Origin: Burkholderiales bacterium
GTDB lineage: Bacteria > Pseudomonadota > Gammaproteobacteria > Burkholderiales > Burkholderiaceae_C
Direction of reading: 5' to 3'
Assembly (NCBI GenBank): GCA_011391155.1
Contig: JAABRA010000154.1
Span: 1-34,579, forward strand
DNA length: 34,579 nucleotides
Part shown: one piece after another, positions 28,067 through 34,579 of the stretch
How the letters are laid out: every line of letters begins with the position of its first letter
How positions within the stretch are numbered: position 1 is the first letter of the stretch
Notes under the pieces: generated by a model
The model's database searches: none
The model's input: only the letters and a program-made list of their open reading frames with translations
Told to the model about the DNA's origin: nothing
Translations under genes and position numbers: made by a program

Positions 28067-29363
28067 CAGTACGGCGCCTTCCCAAGAGGTGAAATTGGAA
28101 TTAAATAGCCCTGATCCCAGCGCGGAAAGGTCTGATGTTGCTACGAAAATGGTATCAAAATCAACCCAATGCGGCGACGCGGCTTCTCCGATTCGTGGCG
28201 CAGCTGTTGCTGCAGGCGAGCCCGTGATTCGCTTTGCGGATGTGGTGTCCGGGCGATATGACGCCGACGAAAGCATCGAAGATCTGGCCCCGCCCAAACG
28301 GGTTCTGGCACCCCAGGCCGAGACGCCCAAACTGCACAAAGTACTGGCCCAGGCCGGGCTGGGATCGCGTCTGGAGATGGAGCAGTTGATCACTGAAGGC
28401 CGGATCTCGGTCAACAACGAACCGGCCCATATTGGTCAGCGCGTCCAGTTTGGCGATCAGGTCAAAGTCAACGGGAAGCCCATTCGGGTACGCATCGATC
28501 CGCCGCCGGCGCGGGTGATTGCGTATCACAAGCCCGTGGGCGAAGTGGTGACCAATGACGATCCACAGAATCGGCCCACGGTGTTTCGCAAGCTGCCCCG
28601 GCTGTTCCAGGGGAAATGGCAGTCGGTTGGACGGCTGGACCTGAACACGGAAGGCCTTCTGCTTTTTACCAGTTCCGGTGAATTGGCCAACAAGCTCATG
28701 CACCCGCGTTTTGGGCTTGAGCGTGAATACGCCGTGCGGGTGCTGGGGGCCTTGAGCAACGAGGAAAAGCAGAGACTTCTCGATGGCGTGAAGCTCGAGG
28801 ACGGAATCGCGCAGTTTGGTTCGATTGAAGATGGCGGCGGCGAGGGGTCCAACTGCTGGTATCGGGTGACCATTTCGGAAGGCCGCAACCGGGAGGTTCG
28901 TCGCATGCTTGAAGCCGTCGGCCATGCGGTCAGTCGTCTGATCCGGATCCGGTATGGCGCCATGGTGCTGCCGCGCGGGTTGAAGCGCGGTGCATGGATG
29001 GAACTGGAGGATCGGGATATTCGCGCGCTGGCGCAGGCGGCCGGTGCGGAACGACCCAGGGAATCTGGCGATGGCAGACCGGCCCAGGACGACGGTTCTG
29101 GCATCGGGCGCCCGGGCCGCAGCACCAGGAATCGTGGCCCGGTCAGGAACACCCGGGATGGACAGAACTCCGGGCCTGGAGGCGACCCTCGACGCAAGCA
29201 ACGGGGTGATCGCCAGGAGGGGGGGGGCCAGCCGGACCCCTTGAAGACGTCGCTCGGCTACATCGGCGCCGACAGCTTCACGCACCAGCGACAAGGGCAG
29301 GGGCCGCGGCGCGGCGGAGCTGGCGGCAACAGTCGCGGCGGGGGTCGCGGACGCGGGCGCTGA
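28047..29363 (+). CDS. rluB: 23S rRNA pseudouridine 2605 synthase
   Basis: RluB makes pseudouridine 2605 in 23S rRNA. The 438-residue product has a non-conserved N-terminal extension (about 1-88), an S4 domain (PKLHKVLAQAGLGSRLEMEQLI...), and the RsuA/RluB catalytic domain with catalytic Asp198 in VGRLDLNTEGLLLFTSSGE and SEGRNREVRRMLEAVGHAVSRLIRIRYG. From about residue 335 the tail is rich in Arg, Gly, Gln and Asp and ends in RGGG-type repeats. The tail holds a run of nine G (29219-29227). The N-terminal extension includes two AT-rich GCTA elements in opposite orientation. The ATG at 28047 lies inside scpB with GGGA upstream. Confidence 0.95.
   Translation: MNPHLPDSTAPSQEVKLELNSPDPSAERSDVATKMVSKSTQCGDAASPIRGAAVAAGEPVIRFADVVSGRYDADESIEDLAPPKRVLAPQAETPKLHKVLAQAGLGSRLEMEQLITEGRISVNNEPAHIGQRVQFGDQVKVNGKPIRVRIDPPPARVIAYHKPVGEVVTNDDPQNRPTVFRKLPRLFQGKWQSVGRLDLNTEGLLLFTSSGELANKLMHPRFGLEREYAVRVLGALSNEEKQRLLDGVKLEDGIAQFGSIEDGGGEGSNCWYRVTISEGRNREVRRMLEAVGHAVSRLIRIRYGAMVLPRGLKRGAWMELEDRDIRALAQAAGAERPRESGDGRPAQDDGSGIGRPGRSTRNRGPVRNTRDGQNSGPGGDPRRKQRGDRQEGGGQPDPLKTSLGYIGADSFTHQRQGQGPRRGGAGGNSRGGGRGRGR
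28091..28156. repeat. inverted pair of AT-rich GCTA elements (copies E and D) in rluB
   Basis: Copy E is read on the minus strand from 28109 (GCTATTTAATTCCAATTTC). Copy D is on the plus strand from 28140 (GCTACGAAAATGGTATC). About 30 nt separate them. The pair lies in frame within the unconserved N-terminal extension of RluB (about residues 15-37). Copies A and D share GCTA followed at the same spacing by TGGTATC. Confidence 0.4.
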
Positions 29364-29426
29364 TGCAGCCCAGATCGCAGATTGAACGGTGAGCGGAGTG
29401 CCACGAAACCCGCTTCGACTGCATAG

Positions 29427-29432
29427 TAAAAT
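29427..29432 (+). promoter_or_regulatory. candidate -10 box upstream of ndk
   Basis: TAAAAT in the 129-nt gap between rluB and ndk, 61 nt before the ndk ATG. No matching -35 is seen. The gap otherwise holds the ndk Shine-Dalgarno AGGAAA (29479-29484) and nothing else recognisable. Confidence 0.3.
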
Positions 29433-29492
29433 TGATGGCTTTGCTCTTGTGGGCGAAAAGCATTCAGAACACCAACTTAGGAAATCATCAAA

Positions 29493-29918
29493 ATGGCCAT
29501 TGAACGCACCCTCTCCATCATCAAGCCAGACGCTGTTGCCAAGAACGTGATCGGTCAGATCTATGCGCGCTTTGAAGCCGCGGGGCTGAAGGTCGTCGCC
29601 GCCCGGATGGCGCACCTGTCGCGGGGCGAGGCAGAAGCGTTCTACGCGGTTCACAAGGCACGTCCCTTTTTCAAGGACCTCGTTGACTTCATGATCTCCG
29701 GTCCCGTGATGATTCAGGCACTTGAAGGCGAAAATGCGATCCTGAAAAATCGCGATTTGATGGGCGCTACCGATCCCAAAAAGGCGGCCCCCGGAACGAT
29801 TCGCGCTGATTTTGCCGACAGCATTGATGCCAACGCCGTTCATGGCTCTGATGCCGCAGATACGGCTGCCGTCGAGATCGGGTTCTTCTTCGCCGGCATG
29901 AACGTCTACGCACGTTGA
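29493..29918 (+). CDS. ndk: nucleoside diphosphate kinase
   Basis: Ndk transfers the gamma-phosphate of ATP to nucleoside diphosphates through a phosphohistidine. The 141-residue product has the normal family length. Motifs run from [18 protein letters not shown] and [15 protein letters not shown] to the active-site His117 in [18 protein letters not shown] lies about 8 nt before the ATG. The following rlmN begins 19 nt downstream, so ndk-rlmN-pilF-rodZ-ispG-hisS probably form one transcription unit, as in many proteobacteria. Confidence 0.98.
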   Translation: MAIERTLSIIKPDAVAKNVIGQIYARFEAAGLKVVAARMAHLSRGEAEAFYAVHKARPFFKDLVDFMISGPVMIQALEGENAILKNRDLMGATDPKKAAPGTIRADFADSIDANAVHGSDAADTAAVEIGFFFAGMNVYAR

Positions 29919-29937
29919 TGGTCCGACTTCCTCTGCA

Positions 29938-31062
29938 ATGACGGCCAACCTTCTTGAATTTGACCTGGAGGGCTTGTCCGGCTTCTGCGAGGAACTTGGC
30001 GAAAGGCGTTTCAGGGCCACGCAGCTGTTTCGCTGGATTCACCAGAGAGGCGCCTCCGATTTTGACCAGATGAGTGATCTGGCCAGGTCTCTGCGTGAAA
30101 AACTCAAGACACGGGCCTGTATCCAGGGAATTCCGGTCATCAGCCAGCACGAATCTGCCGATGGAACCATCAAGTGGCTCTTTGATGTCGGTCACGGCGA
30201 CGCGGTTGAGGCGGTCTTCATCCCCGAGGACGATCGCGGTACCCTGTGTATCTCTTCGCAGGCGGGTTGTGCGGTGGGCTGTCGCTTCTGCTCCACGGGG
30301 CATCAGGGCTTCAGTCGAAATCTGACCACCGGCGAGATCGTTGCACAGCTATGGCATGCCGAGCATTTTCTTCGTTGCCGCATGGGCACCGAGAGTCGGG
30401 TCATTTCGAATGTCGTGATGATGGGGATGGGGGAGCCGCTACAGAATTTCGCTGCGCTGTTGCCTGCGCTGCGCGTCATGCTCGATGATCACGGCTACGG
30501 GCTTTCGCGGCGGCGGGTTACGGTGTCAACTTCTGGCGTCGTGCCGATGATTGATCGCCTGGCCCAGGACTGCCCCGTCGCACTTGCGGTGTCTCTACAT
30601 GCGCCTACGGATGCATTGCGTGACAACCTCGTGCCGCTGAATCGCAAGTACCCATTGGCGGAACTGCTCGAGGCCTGTTCGCGCTATCTGGCTCATGCGC
30701 CGAGGGATTTCATCACTTTTGAGTACTGCATGCTGGATGGGGTCAATGATCAACCTGAGCACGCGAAGCAACTGGTTGATCTGGTGCGCCAGCAAGCCGG
30801 TGGCAAAGGCATCAGGTGCAAGTTCAACCTGATTCCCTTCAATCCCTTCCCGCAGTCTGGCCTGTTGCGCTCGCCTCAACCCTCAATTCTGACCTTCGCC
30901 AGGATTCTCAATGAAGCGGGTCTTGTCACGACCATCCGCAAGACGCGTGGCGATGATATCGATGCCGCCTGTGGGCAACTCGCGGGAGACGTGCGTGACC
31001 GCACGGGTATCGCTGAACGGATGGCGCAGCGACGCACCATCATGCTAAAAACGGTGCAATAG
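29938..31062 (+). CDS. rlmN: dual-specificity 23S rRNA A2503 / tRNA A37 C2-methyltransferase
   Basis: RlmN is a radical-SAM enzyme that methylates C2 of adenosine 2503 in 23S rRNA and A37 in some tRNAs. The 374-residue product has the Fe-S motif CxxxCxxC at Cys111, Cys115 and Cys118 ([11 protein letters not shown]). SAM-binding GMGEPLQN follows, and the resolving cysteine is Cys345 near the C-terminus (AACGQLAGD), matching the E. coli mechanism that needs a C-terminal Cys. The N-terminal helical domain ([31 protein letters not shown]) is complete. No deviation from the family is seen. Confidence 0.98.
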   Translation: MTANLLEFDLEGLSGFCEELGERRFRATQLFRWIHQRGASDFDQMSDLARSLREKLKTRACIQGIPVISQHESADGTIKWLFDVGHGDAVEAVFIPEDDRGTLCISSQAGCAVGCRFCSTGHQGFSRNLTTGEIVAQLWHAEHFLRCRMGTESRVISNVVMMGMGEPLQNFAALLPALRVMLDDHGYGLSRRRVTVSTSGVVPMIDRLAQDCPVALAVSLHAPTDALRDNLVPLNRKYPLAELLEACSRYLAHAPRDFITFEYCMLDGVNDQPEHAKQLVDLVRQQAGGKGIRCKFNLIPFNPFPQSGLLRSPQPSILTFARILNEAGLVTTIRKTRGDDIDAACGQLAGDVRDRTGIAERMAQRRTIMLKTVQ

Positions 31063-31093
31063 CATCCGCAAACCTACAGCGAGGAACTCAGCG

Positions 31094-31951
31094 ATGACCC
31101 GATCGACGGAAAGATGGTGGCCGCATCCATCACGGATTGCGTTCCTGACAGGCTGCCTGTGGCTGTGCGCGGGATTATTCGGTTGTGTGACCACGTCAAC
31201 CTCGACTTCAGGGCCAGGGAGCCCGCCAGTGCCGACCGGTTCAGGCAACGAAGTCCAGACCGCGTCCGATGAGACCGACGCACGCAGGCGCGCAAGACTG
31301 CGACTTGAGCTGGCGGCCAGTTACTACGAACAAGGGCAGACCACGGTTGCACTGGATGAACTCAAGCAGGCGCTCAACCTGGACCCGAACTACGCTGACG
31401 CCTACAACCTTCGCGGGTTGATCTACATGCGGTTGAATGATCTGAAGCTCTCAGAAGAGAGTTTCCGGCGTGCCATCTCGATCAACCCCCGGGATGCGAG
31501 CGCCTTGCACAATTACGGGTGGTTTCTCTGCCAAAACGGTCGCTACCCGGAATCCCAGCGGGTCTTTTCCCAGGCCTTGGCGAACCCGCTGTACCTGGAT
31601 CGGGCAAAAACCCTGCTGGCACAGGGCCTTTGTGAGGCGCGAGCCGGTCAACGCGAGCAGGCTGAAAGCACCCTGACGCGGGCCTATGAACTGGATGCTG
31701 CCAATCCGGTCACCGGTTACAACCTGGCCTTGCTGCTTTATCTGCGCGGCGAATATACGCGTGCGCAGTTCTATATCCGCCGAATCAACAACAGTGGTCT
31801 GGCCAATGCTGAATCACTCTGGCTTGGGGTCAGGGTCGAGCGCCGCATGAATAACCCTGAAGCCATGCTTCAGCTGGGCGAGCAGTTAAAGCGGCGGTTT
31901 CCCGAGTCAAAGGAGGCCTTGGCGTACGGACGGGGGACTTTCAATGATTGA
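31094..31951 (+). CDS. pilF: type IV pilus biogenesis lipoprotein PilF/PilW
   Basis: PilF (PilW) is the TPR pilotin that takes the PilQ secretin to the outer membrane for type IV pili. The 285-residue product has a lipoprotein signal with Cys31 in LFGC, preceded by a hydrophobic stretch from 15 to 29. A Ser/Thr/Pro-rich spacer follows, then about five TPR units: ASYYEQGQTTVALDELKQAL, ADAYNLRGLIYMRLNDLKLSE, ASALHNYGWFLCQNGRYPES, and two more. GAGGAA lies shortly before the ATG. It overlaps rodZ by 8 nt. The other pilus genes are not in the window. Confidence 0.92.
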   Translation: MTRSTERWWPHPSRIAFLTGCLWLCAGLFGCVTTSTSTSGPGSPPVPTGSGNEVQTASDETDARRRARLRLELAASYYEQGQTTVALDELKQALNLDPNYADAYNLRGLIYMRLNDLKLSEESFRRAISINPRDASALHNYGWFLCQNGRYPESQRVFSQALANPLYLDRAKTLLAQGLCEARAGQREQAESTLTRAYELDAANPVTGYNLALLLYLRGEYTRAQFYIRRINNSGLANAESLWLGVRVERRMNNPEAMLQLGEQLKRRFPESKEALAYGRGTFND

Positions 31952-32897
31952 TTCAACGGAGCTGTCGCCGGGCACCCAGCCAGCCGCCGTGAACACGGCG
32001 CCGAGTCCCGGGAAGTTGCTGAGGCGCGCCCGGGAGTCGGCGGGCATGCACATTGGAACCCTGGCCGTGATGCTGAAGGTTCCCGTGAAGAAGCTTGAAG
32101 CGCTTGAGTCGGATCGATGGGACCTGCTACCCGATGCCGTGTTCATAAGGGCGTTGGCGGCCAGTGTCTGCCGGACCCTCAAGGTGGACCCCGCAGAGGT
32201 TCTGGAGCACTTGCCCGTGGCGCTACCCAAGCTCACGCCGAACGGCGGTGGCGTCAACGCGCCTTTTCGGAGTGTGCCCGGTCCCGGGACCGGCGTATCT
32301 CTGACGTCGCAGCTGTCGCGCCCGTTGGGCCTGGCCGTTCTCGCGCTGATGCTGGGTGCGTTGGGGCTGGTTTTTTGGCCTGGATACCAGCGCGCTCCGA
32401 GCGATCCCGGCGTGGGGGGCGGCCCGGTGGCGAAGGATGCCGGGACCTCATCCCCAACGCCTGCCCCGCCCACGGATTCCGTGGCCGCGAACACTGCGGC
32501 AAGTCCGGCATCAGCCCCGTTTGTGGATGCGGCCGGAAGTCGCGATTCAACGTCCACAACGCTTTCGAGTCCATCCTTGGTCGTGGAGGCGCAAAGCCCG
32601 GTCATGGTGCCCGTCGAATCGCCAAGCTCCAGGTCTGAGCCGCAGGTTCCCCCTGCGGAGACGATGGTGATGTTCAAAACGACGGGGCCTTCATGGGTCC
32701 AGGTCACCGATGCGAAGGGTGCCGTTGTGCTGAGGAAGCTGATGGGGCCAGGAGAATCGGCTACGGCGGCGGGCGTCCTGCCCTTGGCCATACTGGTCGG
32801 ACGTGTTGACGTCACGACTGTTGAGATCCGGGGCAAACCGTTTGACTTGGCGACGATCGCCCGCGATAACGTCGCCCGCTTCGAGGTGAAACCGTGA
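31944..32897 (+). CDS. rodZ: cell-shape protein RodZ
   Basis: RodZ links MreB filaments to the elongasome and keeps rod shape. The 317-residue product has the expected three parts. An N-terminal cytoplasmic helix-turn-helix domain spans about 20-95 ([47 protein letters not shown]). One membrane helix lies near 127-147 ([17 protein letters not shown]). A Ser/Pro/Ala-rich periplasmic linker leads to a C-terminal DUF4115 domain (about 238-317, [24 protein letters not shown]). Its start lies inside pilF and its stop overlaps the ispG start as TGATG. Confidence 0.93.
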   Translation: MIDSTELSPGTQPAAVNTAPSPGKLLRRARESAGMHIGTLAVMLKVPVKKLEALESDRWDLLPDAVFIRALAASVCRTLKVDPAEVLEHLPVALPKLTPNGGGVNAPFRSVPGPGTGVSLTSQLSRPLGLAVLALMLGALGLVFWPGYQRAPSDPGVGGGPVAKDAGTSSPTPAPPTDSVAANTAASPASAPFVDAAGSRDSTSTTLSSPSLVVEAQSPVMVPVESPSSRSEPQVPPAETMVMFKTTGPSWVQVTDAKGAVVLRKLMGPGESATAAGVLPLAILVGRVDVTTVEIRGKPFDLATIARDNVARFEVKP

Positions 32898-34177
32898 TGG
32901 CTGTCCTTCAGGCCATTGACGCGGCGCGGCCACTGCCCCGGCGATCCCGCCAGGCTCGCGTCATCTGGGGGTCCACACTGGTGACCGTTGGTGGCGATGC
33001 GCCAGTCCGGATTCAATCGATGACCAACACGGACACTGTGGACGCGATTGGTACGGCGATTCAGGTGAAGGAACTCGCGCTCGCGGGCTCTGAAATGGTG
33101 CGTCTGACGGTCAATACGCCGGAGGCTGCGCAAGCTGTGCCGTATGTGCGGGAGCAGTTGGACCGTATGGGGGTTGAGGTGCCGCTGATTGGTGACTTTC
33201 ACTACAACGGTCATCGCCTTTTGACGGACTATCCTGCCTGTGCCCAGGCGCTGTCCAAATACCGCATCAACCCTGGCAATGTGGGTAAGGGGAACAAGCG
33301 CGACAAACAGTTTGGACAAATGATCGATGCTGCCATGCGCTGGGACAAGGCGGTTCGGATCGGTGTCAACTGGGGAAGCCTGGACCAGGAGCTTCTTGGC
33401 AGTCTGATGGACGAAAACAGCCGCCGCGCCGAACCCTGGGAAGCCCGCCAGGTCATGTATGAAGCGCTGATCAGCTCTGCGATTGAATCGGCGACTCTCG
33501 CTGAAAGCATGGGGCTCGACGGTAACCAGATTCTCCTGTCGTGCAAGGTCAGTGGCGTTCAGGACCTCATCTCCGTTTACCGGGAACTGGCGCGGCGTTG
33601 CGACTTCGCGCTCCATCTGGGACTCACGGAGGCGGGGATGGGAACCAAGGGAACCGTGGCATCGGCAGCCGCCCTGTCGATTCTGCTCCAGGAGGGCATT
33701 GGTGACACGATCCGTGTTTCGCTGACACCCCAGCCGGGGGAGCCGCGCACCCAGGAGGTGGTCATTGCGGCGGAGATTCTTCAGGCACTGGGCCTTCGCA
33801 GCTTTGTCCCAAGCGTGACCGCCTGCCCCGGATGCGGGCGCACCACCAGCGGCACCTTTCAGGAACTCGCCAAGCAGATCGACGATTTTCTTCGCGCCCA
33901 GATGCCCGTCTGGCGCAGCCGTTATCCGGGCGTCGAGAAGCTCAAGGTGGCCGTCATGGGGTGCATCGTCAATGGCCCGGGGGAAAGCAAGCACGCCGAC
34001 ATTGGCATCAGTCTTCCCGGCACCGGCGAGGCGCCGGCGGCCCCCGTATTCATTGACGGTGAAAAGCGGCTGACCTTGCGTGGTGAACACATTGCGCAGG
34101 AATTCCAGTCCATTGTCGAAAACTATATTGAGAACCGCTTTGGCGCGCGGCAAGCCGCCAGCACCGCGGTAGACTGA
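32897..34177 (+). CDS. ispG: 4-hydroxy-3-methylbut-2-enyl diphosphate synthase
   Basis: IspG (GcpE) is the [4Fe-4S] enzyme that makes HMBPP from MEcPP in the non-mevalonate isoprenoid pathway. The 426-residue product has the TIM-barrel N-terminus ([37 protein letters not shown]). The iron-sulfur cysteines are Cys310 and Cys313 in CPGCGRT and Cys356 in GCIVNGPGE, with the catalytic Glu in the same motif. It is longer than E. coli IspG (372), through an expanded middle section that I associate with betaproteobacteria. The ATG at 32897 is used; a GTG at 32894 is equally possible. Confidence 0.97.
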   Translation: MAVLQAIDAARPLPRRSRQARVIWGSTLVTVGGDAPVRIQSMTNTDTVDAIGTAIQVKELALAGSEMVRLTVNTPEAAQAVPYVREQLDRMGVEVPLIGDFHYNGHRLLTDYPACAQALSKYRINPGNVGKGNKRDKQFGQMIDAAMRWDKAVRIGVNWGSLDQELLGSLMDENSRRAEPWEARQVMYEALISSAIESATLAESMGLDGNQILLSCKVSGVQDLISVYRELARRCDFALHLGLTEAGMGTKGTVASAAALSILLQEGIGDTIRVSLTPQPGEPRTQEVVIAAEILQALGLRSFVPSVTACPGCGRTTSGTFQELAKQIDDFLRAQMPVWRSRYPGVEKLKVAVMGCIVNGPGESKHADIGISLPGTGEAPAAPVFIDGEKRLTLRGEHIAQEFQSIVENYIENRFGARQAASTAVD

Positions 34178-34186
34178 GACGCAGTT

Positions 34187-34579
34187 ATGGTGGAAATAGC
34201 GCGAGTGAATCGCAGTGAAAAATTGACGGCCGTCAAAGGAATGAACGACATTCTCGCGCCGGATTCTGCGAATTGGGAGTGGCTGGAAGAAAAGGTTCGC
34301 ACCCTCATGGGACGGTATGCGTACCGGAATATCCGCACACCCATCGTCGAGCCGACGGCACTGTTTGTCCGGAGTCTGGGTGAAGTGACAGACATCGTGG
34401 AAAAGGAGATGTACTCGTTTGAGGACCGCCTGAATGGTGAAGCCTTGACGCTGCGTCCCGAATGCACAGCCGGCGTGGTCCGGGCCGTGGTTGAACATTC
34501 AATGTTGTATGAAGGCGGAAAGCGTCTCTATTACATGGGTCCGATGTTCCGCCATGAACGACCACAACGCGGACGCTAC
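34187..34579 (+). CDS. hisS: histidyl-tRNA synthetase, N-terminal part (cut by window end)
   Basis: HisS charges tRNA-His. The first 131 codons are present and the frame is open to the last base, so the gene is cut by the window edge, not broken. The class II catalytic core is clear: [15 protein letters not shown], motif 1 around [21 protein letters not shown], and the start of motif 2 with [13 protein letters not shown] and [16 protein letters not shown]. The ATG at 34187 adds about 10 residues before the usual start of homology; GTG at 34190 and 34205 are alternatives. It follows ispG by 9 nt. Confidence 0.96.
   Translation, partial: MVEIARVNRSEKLTAVKGMNDILAPDSANWEWLEEKVRTLMGRYAYRNIRTPIVEPTALFVRSLGEVTDIVEKEMYSFEDRLNGEALTLRPECTAGVVRAVVEHSMLYEGGKRLYYMGPMFRHERPQRGRY

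Noticed and set aside
31907-34498. An 863-codon open frame antisense to rodZ, ispG and hisS
   Set aside because: It spans three well-recognised plus-strand genes and their junctions and has no domain of its own.

Overview
The window is a GC-rich stretch of core genome from a betaproteobacterium. Gene order and protein sequence (for example the FtsH N-terminus, the lipoamide dehydrogenase with its [14 protein letters not shown] insert, and the rlmN-pilF-rodZ-ispG-hisS run) point to Burkholderiales, most likely Comamonadaceae (Polaromonas, Rhodoferax, Acidovorax or relatives). Family level is inference from remembered homologues. Coding density is high. I recognise no tRNA, rRNA, CRISPR array, insertion sequence or phage gene.

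Layout. (1) 1-5693: carA-carB (carbamoyl phosphate synthesis), greA (transcript cleavage factor) behind a terminator-like leader, and a small DUF4149 membrane protein. (2) 5710-6937, minus strand: yhbY (ribosome assembly) followed by a putative GT-A-type glycosyltransferase. (3) 6959-12005: rlmE-ftsH-folP-glmM, the block also conserved in E. coli (23S rRNA methylation, membrane protease, dihydropteroate synthase, phosphoglucosamine mutase). (4) 12054-15227: an accessory-looking interlude with an SLC13/ArsB-type permease, a convergent MFS transporter and a divergent GNAT acetyltransferase. (5) 15587-22347: sucA-sucB-lpdA, the full 2-oxoglutarate dehydrogenase complex, with zapE one base behind lpdA. 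(6) 22393-25454: a PP2C phosphatase (minus), a DUF465 small protein and a DinG-type Fe-S helicase. (7) 25417-29363: bamD (minus) divergent from rluD, then scpB-rluB. (8) 29493-34579: ndk, rlmN, pilF, rodZ, ispG and the 5' part of hisS, which runs off the window.

Many neighbours look translationally coupled: carA/carB share 8 nt, folP/glmM 4 nt (ATGA), DUF465/dinG 1 nt (TGATG), scpB/rluB 20 nt, pilF/rodZ 8 nt and rodZ/ispG 1 nt. Together the genes cover pyrimidine/arginine precursors, folate, cell-wall precursors, the TCA cycle, isoprenoids, rRNA modification, outer-membrane and pilus assembly, cell shape and chromosome segregation.

I found no convincing undescribed multi-gene system. The observations most worth checking are small: dispersed AT-rich GCTAT elements that seem to sit inside three genes, a terminator-like hairpin between a possible promoter and greA, a sigma-32-like promoter before ftsH, a nine-G run in the arginine/glycine-rich tail of RluB, a lone PP2C phosphatase, and a glycosyltransferase-like gene inserted behind yhbY.
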